A stretch of DNA of 64,000 nt, taken from Planococcus sp. ISL-109 (GTDB lineage: Bacteria; Bacillota; Bacilli; Bacillales_A; Planococcaceae). The DNA lies in NCBI RefSeq assembly GCF_018613655.1, contig NZ_JAGGPW010000004.1:896627-960626 (forward strand). Reading direction: 5' to 3'. Within the stretch, counting starts at the first letter, position 1. Every line of letters begins with the position of its first letter. The position numbers and the translations under genes are program-made. Shown piece after piece: positions 1-10,500 of this stretch. The notes beneath the pieces were generated by a model that was not told the DNA's origin, ran no database searches, and saw only the letters and a program-made list of their open reading frames with translations.

Positions 1-332
1 GATAGCCCTCTCTCAATGCTATTTGCCGTGGAAAGAAATCTTCTTAGATATGGATGTTGTTTCATGGACTTACACTCACTATTAATAGCGGCAACACCTG
101 AAGCTTTTGGAGAATAAATTTCTTCAAAAACTTACCTTCGATGAACAGCGATGCTATTTAGTTTCGCATGAAAACTAAAGCTGGAGTGCAGGGCGGTGAC
201 TCCGGAGGGATAAGTGGGTTTGAGAGACCCCGCAGGGAGCGCAGCGAGCGAGGAGGCTCGATTCCCACCCCTCGGAAAGCATCCGCCCGGAGCGCAAGCT
301 TTTTGCTATACTCTTTCTCTAAAAATCTTAAA
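1..332. other. Intergenic, no assignable gene
   Basis: No gene can be supported here. Short open frames run from the window edge (plus strand to about position 84 or 117, and a minus-strand frame of about 33 codons), so a tail of a neighbouring gene is possible, but none resembles a family I recognise. The right half (about 165-310) is a GC-rich intergenic repeat copy that shares its core with other gaps in this window. In B. subtilis the genes after minD are spoIVFA and spoIVFB; nothing like them is visible in these bases. Confidence 0.4.
165..310. repeat. Dispersed GC-rich intergenic repeat, copy 1
   Basis: It contains the core GACCCCGCAGGGAGCG followed by AGCGAGCGAGGAGGCT, the same words as the copy at 37.86-37.96 kb, in a non-coding gap after the minD terminator. 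The short frames it produces on both strands are artefacts of its purine/pyrimidine periodicity. Confidence 0.6.
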
Positions 333-366
333 CAAAAAAACACCACTGCATCCGCAGTGGTGTTTC
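333..366 (-). terminator. Rho-independent terminator of the mre-min operon
   Basis: The inverted repeat AACACCACTGC / GCAGTGGTGTT with a 4-nt loop is followed on the minus strand by a run of seven T. It lies just past the minD stop codon and closes the mreBCD-minCD unit. Confidence 0.85.
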
Positions 367-369
367 TGA

Positions 370-1173
370 TTATTTACTTGTAAAGATGGATTTCAATTTG
401 CCGAACATGCCGGCTTTTGGTTTGTCCATCGTCATCAGTGGCACCGATTCTCCGAGCAGGCGGCGCGCAATGTTGCGGTAGCCGAGTGCTGCCGGGTTGG
501 ACGGATCCATGACGACCGGTTCGCCTCTGTTCGAACTTGAAATGACGCGCTCGTCGTCTGGCACGATGCCGAGTAGATCGATCGACAAATGCGTCGTGAT
601 TTCGTTGACATCGAGTGCATCGCCCGCTTCCATCAAATGCGGACGGATCCGGTTGATGATCAGTTTCGGCGCATCCAAGTTTTCTTCCAGCTCCAGCAAG
701 CCGATGATGCGGTCAGCGTCGCGCACAGCGGAAATTTCCGGTGTCGTCACGACGATTGCGCGGTCTGCACCGGCCACCGCATTTTTATAGCCTTGCTCGA
801 TGCCGGCCGGGCAGTCGATGAGGATGAAATCATAATCCTCTTTCATGCTATCGACCAGTTCTTTCATCTGCTCCGGGTTGACGTCGTTTTTATCGGCCGT
901 CTGTGCTGCCGGAAGCAGGAACAATCTGTCTTCAAAACGCTTGTCTTTGACGAGCGCTTGGTGAATTTTGCAGCGGCCTTCGAGCACATCGATCAAATCG
1001 TAGATGATGCGGTTCTCGAGGCCTAAAATAACATCCAGGTTGCGCAAACCGATATCGGTATCGATCAAGCATACTTTTTTGCCTTGAAGAGCCAATGCAG
1101 TGCCGAGGTTCGCAGTAGACGTCGTTTTGCCTACGCCTCCCTTGCCTGATGTAATTACGATAGCTTCTCCCAC
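370..1173 (-). CDS. minD: Septum site-determining ATPase MinD
   Basis: MinD is the membrane-bound ATPase that recruits MinC and blocks FtsZ assembly away from midcell. The 267-residue protein starts with the deviant Walker A motif of the ParA/MinD family (SGKGGVGKTT, residues 9-18), has the DTDIGLRNLD segment near residue 40 and IDCPAGIEQG near residue 120. The C-terminal stretch with MFGKLKSIF is basic and amphipathic, as expected for the membrane-targeting helix. The start is GTG, chosen because AAAGGAGG lies upstream at good distance and the Walker motif follows at once. It is the last gene of mreB-mreC-mreD-minC-minD and directly follows minC. Confidence 0.96.
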   Translation of the reverse strand: MGEAIVITSGKGGVGKTTSTANLGTALALQGKKVCLIDTDIGLRNLDVILGLENRIIYDLIDVLEGRCKIHQALVKDKRFEDRLFLLPAAQTADKNDVNPEQMKELVDSMKEDYDFILIDCPAGIEQGYKNAVAGADRAIVVTTPEISAVRDADRIIGLLELEENLDAPKLIINRIRPHLMEAGDALDVNEITTHLSIDLLGIVPDDERVISSSNRGEPVVMDPSNPAALGYRNIARRLLGESVPLMTMDKPKAGMFGKLKSIFTSK

Positions 1174-1174
1174 A

Positions 1175-1864
1175 CTAGCTTCCTCCTTTAAACGTAGAAA
1201 TTTGCGGCCGCAGGAATCTCAGTTCCTGCAAACGGTCGATGATGATTTTGCCGCTCGTATGTAAATAAGCGCATTCCATTTCGGGTTGCTCCAACAAGCT
1301 GTCAAGTTCATCGGTCATGGTCTCGATTTCATCGGCGATCATGAGATGCGTCGCTTCGAGCCATGAGGCAGCGATGACGGCTTCACGGTTGCCGGAAGCT
1401 CCAGCGTGGGCAATGCCTTTTAGGCGCCCGAGCACATAGACGTTGCCGCCCGCTTCGATGCGGCCATTCGGGTTGACGTCGCCGATGACGACAAGGTCGC
1501 CTTTGGCACGCACAACTTGGCCTGAACGGACGATGCCGACGTATGTTTCCGACTGGCGCTCGCTGATCATGCGGTTGCATTCTTCGACGGTGACGACATC
1601 GCATTTCGTGCCGATCACTTTCAGTTTCGAATTATCTTGGATCGCTTTTTTGATTTCATCCAATTGCTCTTGGCTATAATGCCGGTTGGCCAATTGGATC
1701 TGCACTTCCGCATCCCCTTCAAGCGCAGGGTCGGATACTTTTTTCTTCAGCTCGTCCAACATCTCCGTGTATGAAGTCATGTCGTTGAGCTGGATGAGAA
1801 GCCCTTTGTTCGTTCCTTTAATATTCACGATATTTTTCAAAAAACCTGTCACCTGCGCTTTCAT
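1175..1864 (-). CDS. minC: Septum site-determining protein MinC
   Basis: MinC is the FtsZ-polymerisation inhibitor activated at the membrane by MinD. The 229-residue protein has the usual two-domain layout: an N-terminal alpha/beta domain (about 1-100) and a C-terminal right-handed beta-helix with glycine-rich turns (residues 110-200, including VIGDVNPNGRIEAGGNVYVLG). That turn motif is the MinD-contacting region of the family. Its ATG overlaps the mreD stop codon (TAATG) and its stop lies just before the GTG of minD, so translation is coupled across mreD-minC-minD. Confidence 0.95.
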   Translation of the reverse strand: MKAQVTGFLKNIVNIKGTNKGLLIQLNDMTSYTEMLDELKKKVSDPALEGDAEVQIQLANRHYSQEQLDEIKKAIQDNSKLKVIGTKCDVVTVEECNRMISERQSETYVGIVRSGQVVRAKGDLVVIGDVNPNGRIEAGGNVYVLGRLKGIAHAGASGNREAVIAASWLEATHLMIADEIETMTDELDSLLEQPEMECAYLHTSGKIIIDRLQELRFLRPQISTFKGGS

Positions 1865-2394
1865 TAATATAACCCGAGCCTGTTGTCACGCTGTGGATCT
1901 TGCGTCACCATCATCGACCTGAATACCCAGCCGACAAGCACCAGGTACAGGGAGTTGGCGATCAAAGTCGGCCACAATCTAGCAGTCAGGAACGTACCGG
2001 CCGGCGCCGCTGTTAAACCAATCAATAGGAAGAATAAATAAAGCGCCACTTCCATCACCAGCAGCAGACCGAGTGCCAGCAGCGTCGCTGATAGCAGATT
2101 TTGCGGAATCTTTTTGAAAACGTACGCGGCGATCAGGCAGACAGCCGGATACAGAAAAGAATATAATCCTATAATATCAATGTAAAAGACATCATACAAG
2201 AGACCGAAGAACAAACCGTAAAACAAGGCATGGCGCAACTCGTAGAAAACGCTCAAAAAAATCAGGAATAAAATGAGAAAACGCGGGACGATGTAATACA
2301 AAGATCCGCCGATGGAAAGGGGTGAAAACAAACCGAATATCGGTTCAACGAAAAATAAAACGAGACAGACGATCGGGACGAGAAATCGAATCAT
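1864..2394 (-). CDS. mreD: Rod shape-determining membrane protein MreD
   Basis: MreD is the integral membrane partner of MreC in the lateral-wall elongation complex. The 176-residue product is very hydrophobic with about five predicted membrane segments and few polar loops, typical for the family (about 170 residues in Bacilli). Sequence conservation in MreD is weak, so the call rests on hydropathy, length and position between mreC and minC. Its ATG overlaps the mreC stop codon (ATGA). Confidence 0.93.
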   Translation of the reverse strand: MIRFLVPIVCLVLFFVEPIFGLFSPLSIGGSLYYIVPRFLILFLIFLSVFYELRHALFYGLFFGLLYDVFYIDIIGLYSFLYPAVCLIAAYVFKKIPQNLLSATLLALGLLLVMEVALYLFFLLIGLTAAPAGTFLTARLWPTLIANSLYLVLVGWVFRSMMVTQDPQRDNRLGLY

Positions 2395-3278
2395 GATTCC
2401 TCATCCTCCTCCGCCGTCAATCCGTTGTCTTCTCCGTCCACTTCGGGCATGAGCCGGTCGGCAATGATGACGTGGTTGAGCATCGAGAAGTCAGCCGCCG
2501 GTTTGACGTAAGCGAGCTTGGTCAGGCCGAATTCATCGATCGTCACTTCCGTGATTTCGCCGATGATGATGCCTTTCGGGAAAATCCCGCCGAGGCCGCT
2601 CGAGACGACTTGGTCGCCTTCTTGCAGATCGACCGAAAAGTCGACGCGTTTCAAGAGTAGTTCACGGCGTTCAGCGTCGTAGCCTTCGATCAAGCCGAAC
2701 ACATCATCTTCCCCGAGCACCATCGCGGATACGCGGTAGTTCGGGTTTTGTGTCGTTACCAATTCGACGGTCGAGGTGGTCGGTGTCGCGATGGTGACTT
2801 TGCCGATCAAGCCTCTGGCGGTCATAACGGCCATGTTTTCCTGGATGCCATGGGAGGTGCCGCGGTTCAAAATGATTTTTTCCTCCCATTGATCAGGATT
2901 GCGCGCGATGACTACCGCTTGGATCGGGTTGTATTCACGCAAACTTTCTTCTTTATCGAGCAGTTCTTGCAGTTCTCCGTTTTCCGAACGCAAGTCGGTC
3001 ACTTCTGCTTGCACGCCCGCAAATTCTTCGAGGCGAGCTTTCAACAAGCGGTTTTCTTCAAACGTGTTGATCAGCGAGTCGATATTGTCAAAAACCCCTG
3101 TGACGAAATGGGCCGGCCGTGAAAATACCGATTGCCCCGCACCGACCGCTTCTTTGACGATTTGTTCCGGCAGAGACACTTGGCCGCGGTCCCGGAGCGT
3201 CAAGGAAATGAGTGCGACGAGCAGGATAACGCCGATCAACAGCAGGATAAGCCGCTTATTCGTTAAAAACTGTGGCAT
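2391..3278 (-). CDS. mreC: Rod shape-determining protein MreC
   Basis: MreC links cytoplasmic MreB to the periplasmic-side synthases of the elongasome. The 295-residue protein has a single N-terminal membrane anchor (residues 9-27), a coiled-coil region (about 70-115, rich in L/E heptads such as ENRLLKARLEEF), and the beta-rich MreC core with VIARNPDQWEEKIILNRG and GLIGKVTIATPTTSTVELVT. The acidic C-terminal tail is longer than in B. subtilis. The start ATG has a strong AAGGAGG site. The gene lies 51 nt after mreB. Confidence 0.95.
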   Translation of the reverse strand: MPQFLTNKRLILLLIGVILLVALISLTLRDRGQVSLPEQIVKEAVGAGQSVFSRPAHFVTGVFDNIDSLINTFEENRLLKARLEEFAGVQAEVTDLRSENGELQELLDKEESLREYNPIQAVVIARNPDQWEEKIILNRGTSHGIQENMAVMTARGLIGKVTIATPTTSTVELVTTQNPNYRVSAMVLGEDDVFGLIEGYDAERRELLLKRVDFSVDLQEGDQVVSSGLGGIFPKGIIIGEITEVTIDEFGLTKLAYVKPAADFSMLNHVIIADRLMPEVDGEDNGLTAEEDEES

Positions 3279-3329
3279 ATGAGGCGATCCTCCTTATTGA
3301 TTGGCTCATGTAATGTAGGTTGAAAAATA

Positions 3330-4358
3330 TCAGCGACGTTCGATCGCGGTACGGTAGCGCTCGAAATTGTCCAAAGCGCGCCCAGTGCCGAGCGCGACGG
3401 AATCAAGTGGATGGTCGGCAATAAACACCGGCATCCCGATGGCTTCCGCGATCATTTTGTCGAGGTTTTTTAATAACGCTCCGCCGCCCGTCAAAAAGAT
3501 GCCGCGGTCCATGATGTCTGCGGCAAGTTCCGGCGGTGTCTTCTCGAGCGTAGCCCCGAGCCCTTCGACGATTTTCGTGACGGGTTCTTTCAGCGCCAGC
3601 GCCATTTCAGTCGCGGTGATCGTCAAAGTTTTCGGGAAGCCCGTCAACAGATCACGGCCGCGAATTTCCATGGACACTTCGCTTTCCGCTTCATCCATCA
3701 CCGCGGCGGTGCCGATCCCCATTTTCAGGTTTTCGGCTGTCCGTTCGCCGATGATGACGTTGTATGTTTTGCGGACATAATGGATGATCGCTTCGTCCAT
3801 CTCGTCCCCGCCGACGCGGATCGATTCACTCGATACGATGCCGCCGAGCGAGATGATGGCGACTTCCGCCGTACCGCCTCCTATATCGACGACCATACTG
3901 CCGACAGGTTCCCATACCGGAAGACCTGCGCCGATTGCAGCGGCGAACGGCTCTTCGATCGTATACGCTTCGCTCGCCCCGACAGCTCGCGCTGCATCCA
4001 ATACGGCGCGCTTTTCTATAGAAGTAACTCCGTAAGGAACACAGATTATCACCTTGCCGCCGCGCCATTTGCCGGGCGCTTTTCCGGTCGCCTGTGCGAT
4101 GCAATGTTTGATCATCGCGAGCGTCGTGTCGTAATCGGAAATGACGCCGTCCTTCATCGGACGCAGCGCGACGATATTGTTCGGCGTTCGGCCCATCATG
4201 TCGCGCGCGCGTTTGCCGACAGCGACGATTTCGTTCGTGCGGGTATTTTTAATGACGATCGACGGTTCACGGAGCACAATGCCGCGCCCTTTTAAATAGA
4301 CGAGCGTATTCGCCGTTCCGAGGTCGATGCCGATATCTTTCGAAGCAAATCCAAACAC
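3330..4358 (-). CDS. mreB: Rod shape-determining actin homologue MreB (GTG start)
   Basis: MreB is the bacterial actin that orients lateral peptidoglycan synthesis. The phosphate 1 motif [15 protein letters not shown] is at the N-terminus, the phosphate 2 region [15 protein letters not shown] near the centre, and the adenosine motif [13 protein letters not shown] near the C-terminus. A longer frame reaches 4412, but the residues before the conserved N-terminus do not match the family. A GTG at 4358 preceded by AGAAGGGA with 10-nt spacing gives the standard N-terminus ([14 protein letters not shown]) and 342 residues, so I use that start. The gene follows the last radC exon by about 95 nt, as in B. 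subtilis radC-mreB. Confidence 0.95.
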   Translation of the reverse strand: MFGFASKDIGIDLGTANTLVYLKGRGIVLREPSIVIKNTRTNEIVAVGKRARDMMGRTPNNIVALRPMKDGVISDYDTTLAMIKHCIAQATGKAPGKWRGGKVIICVPYGVTSIEKRAVLDAARAVGASEAYTIEEPFAAAIGAGLPVWEPVGSMVVDIGGGTAEVAIISLGGIVSSESIRVGGDEMDEAIIHYVRKTYNVIIGERTAENLKMGIGTAAVMDEAESEVSMEIRGRDLLTGFPKTLTITATEMALALKEPVTKIVEGLGATLEKTPPELAADIMDRGIFLTGGGALLKNLDKMIAEAIGMPVFIADHPLDSVALGTGRALDNFERYRTAIERR

Positions 4359-4452
4359 ATTGATCGTTCCCTTCTTATGTAAACCGGGGGTACCGGCAAC
4401 AGCTTTGCACAATACCTCCCATTATAGAACATTTGAAAAAAAATATACAGTG

Positions 4453-4505
4453 CTACATGAACCCCTTTTCTTTCAATGAAGTGAATTGGTGGTCGCCGAT
4501 GATGA
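4453..4505 (-). other. radC: radC exon 4 (C-terminus and stop)
   Basis: These 53 nt encode the last two bases of an Ile codon, then [16 protein letters not shown] and TAG. This is the recognisable RadC C-terminus, left alone between intron A and mreB. Confidence 0.88.
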
Positions 4506-7500
4506 ATAGTGATAGGTAAGAAACAACCTCGACATTATTCGTTAGGAGTTCTTTTCCCCCACTTCACACCGTACGTGAGATTTTCACCTCATACGGCGTT
4601 CCATCAACCTAATTATTCAAATTATGCTCAACTTTTCTCTAAAACCAAGAACTTTTTCCCAAGTTTTCTTTCCGACCATTGAATAATCTCTCGTGCTATG
4701 AATCATTTGATGGCAACTTTTATGCATGGATGCAAGGTTGGATACACGATTCACCTCATCCAGAGATAACTTAGGGTTGATATGATGTATATGAATATCG
4801 TTCCCTTGTAGTACCTCTTTACATACTCGACATTTCCCTTTATCACGATTAAAAGCGTATGCTCGATTCATAAAATACTCAAAGTTATACAGCTTTTCTT
4901 TGTGCCCGATTTTTATTATCTTAGACCAATTCATACTTAGAAGTTCATCAGCTCTTACCTTTAAGGGTTTATTACCGGTTCGATTCATATAAACGCGGCG
5001 ACCTTCTTCAATGTATGGCGTTTCTTTAGGGCTTTTGTTTTTAGCTTTTTGCCATGTGCAGAAGTCCAGCCTTGTTATACCTATTTTCAACCCATTATAT
5101 TCGATAACCGGTATTTTTGTGTTGTACTTTTCGTGTAGTGATCGAAGGTTATCCACTTGTTTTGCAGGCAACTTATAGCCCCCATGCTTTCGTAGCTTTA
5201 AGTATGCCGCGTAGTGGAGTTTGTCTGAATATTTTCGTGCGTACACATTTACCTTCGTTGTACATTCATAGTACTGAATAAGCCCTCTTATCTTAGAGTT
5301 GATGAGATTTATCCAGTGAATTAGGTCTTCTTTCTTGGTAGCACTCTTTATTTTTTTGATGGTTTTATGAATTTCATTTACTTTTTCTTTTAATCGTTGT
5401 TGATTAGGTTTACTGACGAGAATATGTCCATGTTTTGCGTTCCCTTTTATTGCTTTGATTTCAAAGCCGAGAAATTTTATTGGTCGTCTTCTTATATCCG
5501 TTATGAGCGTTTTTTCTTCAGATAACGTTAACTTTAATCGCTCTTTTAGATATTTCGTAATTCTGAATTTCCATTTTTCTGCATTACGTCTTGAACTGGT
5601 GATGAGCACCCAGTCGTCTGCGTATCGAACCAGATAAGTTTCCTTTAGCTGTGTTGTTTTCCGTAGTCTATCAAACTTTTTATATTTCTGTGCATACGGA
5701 TATTGCGTTTTCTTATCTTCCCATTCCCTAGTCACCCATTGGTCAAATGAATGAAGATAGACATTTGCCAACAGAGGAGAGATAATCCCTCCCTGTGGTG
5801 TTCCGACAGGATTCTCCCTCAATTCCCCCATAATTCCAGCTTTCAACATCGCCTTAATGATCATTAAGACTCGTCTGTCCCTGATTCCCATATTCCATAG
5901 TTTCTTTACCAGGGTCGTGTGGTTAACGCAATCAAAGAATTTGCTGATGTCTCCTTCGATTACCCAGTAATGACCCGTAATATGGACAATATCAGTTACG
6001 CGGACAGATCATGCTTGAATCCCTCATGGGTCTGAAACCATATGAGTGTTGGAAAAATTGAGCTTCTAAGATGGGCTCTATAATCAATCGCACACATTCT
6101 TGGACGATTCGATCCACAATGCTGGGTATACCCAAAGGACGTAAGCCTTCAGAATTTGATTTTGGGATATACTTTCTTCTAATGGGTTCAGGACGATATT
6201 TCCGAAAGCTTTCTTGTACCAGCTGTATGACATTAGGATAATCTTTTTGTAATATGTCTGGCTTCATTAATTTATGGTCGCTTCCGGCTGTTCGGCTCCC
6301 TTTGTTGGCTTTAACATGATGGATGGCCGTTAAAATCGTAATTTCATTTGCCATTAACTCCAATAAATCTTTGTGGCCAGGTGATTGTCCTTTTTCTCGT
6401 AGGCCTTCGATGGTCTTTTTGTATAATTCGTCCTGTTTATCCCTTAGTTCTTGTTCCGATTTTAGATAGTTAGATTTTTGTACCATTGCGATTCATCTCC
6501 TTATTGGGAGAATGCAAGGTTTTAATCAGATGTGCCCAAACGGCTTCCCTAACAAGTTGATTTAATTAATCAAGTTGACTATGCCCCTTCGCTCCATTTC
6601 CATTACAGAAACTTCGATGCTACTACGGGCTGCTGCCCCACAGATTCAATTGCTATTTCCTTCAATTTAGATGCATCAAGGTTAACTCCTTTTATCATCA
6701 TCTTCTGTGGTTCCGCTGTTCCTTACACTCTAGCTTTTCATAACTGTTTTAGCTGTCCTCTTTGACCCGTTAACCGTCTTTTTGCCCACTGTTGGGAGGA
6801 CGCAAGACACTATTCCTTTATAGGAGTAGTACAGATTTTGCAACCACAAATACAAAATCCACGATTAAACTTCTTTAACAGAAGCGAGAAACTTCCTTTT
6901 CGTTTCCCTCTCACTTTACGAGCCGTACATACGAGGATTCCTGGTGAGTCAGCATGACAGTTTTATAGCCTCCCGCTTACTTCACTAACCACTTCACAGG
7001 TCTGTTTTTCAACGCCTTTACCGAGCTTCATACACAAATATAGTTAACCATTCATGCATGTCGGAGTTTCAGAGCATCGTTCCCAACATTGAACGATGAG
7101 TTGGAATTTCACCAACCTATTCAAGTGTAAAGTTCAAAGATAGATAATCTTTGCCTAGTTTTATTGCACATTTCTATGCAGATTGTCTAGGAACAGCGCA
7201 CACTGTGGTCGAGGAGTTCGATGCCGATGATCGAGCCGGCTTCCATCAGCCGCTTGGTGACATCGATGTCTTCGGGCGACGGGGCGGGGTTTCCGGACGA
7301 TAGCAATAGGTAAGGCTTTGAAATGATCTCCACCTTTTCCCCTGCTTCACACCGTGCGTGCAACTTTCATTGCACACGGCGTTCCATCGATTGTCTATCT
7401 ATTTCATTTTTCTCAACCTGTCCAATTATGCGTAAACCCCATTACTCGATTGCTTCATTTCCAACCAAAAGACGGAGCGTATTCAGCTTTTTCAGCTGTT

Positions 7501-10500
7501 CCCCATCTAAGTTTAAAAATCGAAGATACTTTTGGACAATATCACTTTCTGTAGAATGCACTAGCCGGTGGACATCCCTGGTAATTAATATCAGGTTCGA
7601 GTATCTGTCGTCTTTCGTGACACTCCATAGCGTCTTATGATGGCAGTCCATTTCAGAAAGGATTAATTCTTCCCCCGTTACTGCACACATTCCATTTTGA
7701 GAAATGAAAAGTGAGATTCGATTGTCATTGAATTCAATTGATGCTCGTCCGTCTAAGACTGGATGCTTTCTAATCCATTGCAATTTCCAGCTTGGGACTG
7801 CATTCTGTTCACGATGCATCAGCGCACGTCCTTCTTTGGTGAATTTATTAACACCATTTTTGGGCATCAATGCTGTTTTCGTTTTGACGAATCCAATTGG
7901 TATCAGGGGATATCCGTTTATATACCTTGTCATTTCCGACTTTAAATAAGGTTTAATGCCTTTGTCTTTGATTGGGTAGTTGGTTGTTTTCCTAAGCGAA
8001 AACTGTTTTAATCGATGACGCTCGACCAGTGTCAGTTGATATTGTATAGGCATCAGGCTGGCATTTACTTGAGTTGCGATTTGGTAATAGTTGTGAATGC
8101 CAATCACCATACTGTTATAGATCTGCACGTTTTTGATTAAGTCAGTTCCACTAGGTGCTTTTTGCATTAGTTTGATTTGGTCTTTAAGTTGCTTTTTAAT
8201 CCTCGTTCGTGCTTTTTCTGCTATACGGGATTGACAGACAAACTTTTTACGCCCTAAACGGTCAGTTCCTTTCCGTTCCATCTTCAATTCAAACCCAAGA
8301 AATTCACTACTTTTCTTTTTCAGGTTTGTAATTTGGGATTTCTCTTCGGAAATCGGAAGATTCAACCGTTCTTCCAGCCACATTCTACTTGCCATGTATA
8401 TTTTATCGGCGTTGGAGCGTGTTGTCGTAAAGATTTTAAAGTCGTCAGCGTAGCGGACAATGTACATTTCTTTCAGTTTAGAAGTTTTACGTAATTGCTC
8501 ATATCTATATTGATGGCTGTACAGTCCCGTTTTCTTGTTCAGGTAATCGTTTATATTGCGACACTTTTTACTTTCCCATTGGTTCGCAATCCACCAATCA
8601 AATTCATTTAAATTGATATTGGCTAACAATGGGGAAAGTATTCCACCTTGTGGCGTTCCCATGGTCGGATAAACAATTTCGCCGTCTGGCAAGACGACTG
8701 GAGCTTTCAGCATTTTCCGGATGATAACAAGCAACTGTTTATCCCGGATGCCCATGGTCCACATTTGTTGCATCAGTTTTGAATGTTTTACTTCATCAAA
8801 GAAGCTTTTGATGTCAACATCCACCACGTATTGCATTTTATTATTGTTGATCCGTCCTGCACACATGGAAATCGCATTTTCGGCGGATTTGGTCGGCCTG
8901 AAACCGAAACTGTATTTATAGAATTTAGCTTCGCATATCGGTTCTAAAACTTGGAGAATGCATTGTTGCGCTACTCTATCCCACATCGAAGGTATCCCTA
9001 AAGGCCTCGTTTTTCCGTTAGGCTTTGGTATTTCCACACGTCTTACTTTCCGAGGATTGTAATGTGCGAATCGTTTCTTCACAATCTCGATAAAGTCGGT
9101 TGTGCTCAACTTTTCGATATCAGCGATTGTGATTTTGTCCTCTCCAGCCGTTGCACTTCCGTTATTCCGCTTGATGTTTCGATAAGCGAGGAGAATATTA
9201 TCGTCTGAAGTAATAATGGACATTAGATCCGTGAATTTTTGGTTTTCTCTACTTTCTGCAAAAAGCCTGTCCATGGTTTCGGTCATGCCATAATATTCTG
9301 CATGGCGTAATCGCGTATTTTTCATCTTTGGGATTTTCTTATAATTTTCTTTCAAGGTCTATCACGCTCCGATCTTGGCTCGTGACCTTTTTCGTCATAC
9401 GAGAATCCTTAAGGTGATTGAGTTGAAATAATAATAGACATTCGACTTGAGGCTATTGCTCCATTTCCATTACAGAAACTTCAACGCTCATGCCTCTACT
9501 CTCACTATCGTTAAAGGAAGTTATAGATGAATCCTTTCCTTCCTACCACTTCACCGAGTGTGCACTCTCCATGTCGATAGCTTTCCACGTTCCCTTCACT
9601 CTATCTATACCTTAACGTAGGTGCTAGCTCTTGCCTGACGTTCTCTCCACCGCCTGTAACGGTGCATGGAGCTTTCGAAACCACCATAGGTACTCGCCCA
9701 CGGAACGCACTTGATTCTTTCATCAAGCCCACTCATTTCTGAATAGTCACACTTACAGACATTTCATTCGCTAGTTCGTCAGTGTTTTACCACATTCTCA
9801 CCATATTAAGTTTTTTACGACTCCCGACCTATCGGTTGCACCAACCACCTCTGGTTAGCTTTCGGTTACTAGATTAGCACTACGACAACTTTCAGCCGAC
9901 TTTACCGAGCTTCACACAAACCCCTTTTACACATTCAGGATTTGCATGTCGGAGTATCAGAGTAGGCACTTCAAGGCGTTACCCTATCATTTTACCTATC
10001 GAGCGAAGAGTTCACGACTCTCTTCCAGTCATTTGACTTTCAGACAGCATGCGTAAGCTTTTCAGTTACGAACGTGTCGCACGATGGTTATGCGAACATA
10101 CGATTGAAGCTGCTGAGCGTCTGACGGCTTCGCGGTAGTAGGGTGAGAACCCGGTGCCTTGGTATATTGCTATACTAGGTTTCCAAGAACTCCCCTCCAA
10201 ACCGTACGTACTCCTCTCAGAGTATACGGCTTTCCATTTACTTTAATCTAACTTGCCATTATGCAAATCGTGATGGCATGATACGCATAGAGCCATCGTT
10301 TTACGATTACGGGCGATCATTCTTTGCTCCCATTTCTTCTTGCCTTGTAAATCTTTTAATTTGCGAATATGGTGCATCTCAAGCGGTATACCTGATGCAG
10401 CACACCATTCGCATTTTTCGGCAAGTAAACGGTCAATCATGCTAGTTCGCCCGGAGTAAACTAATGTATTTTCAACTGTATCAAAGTTTGGTTGAGTAAT

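Noticed and set aside
168-383. Small open frames on both strands near the left edge
   Set aside because: They consist of repeat copy 1 and the minD terminator.
7192-7200. GTGCG as alternative start of intron A
   Set aside because: Using it leaves two to four extra bases in exon 3 and breaks the RadC frame, and it loses the perfect EBS1 pairing.
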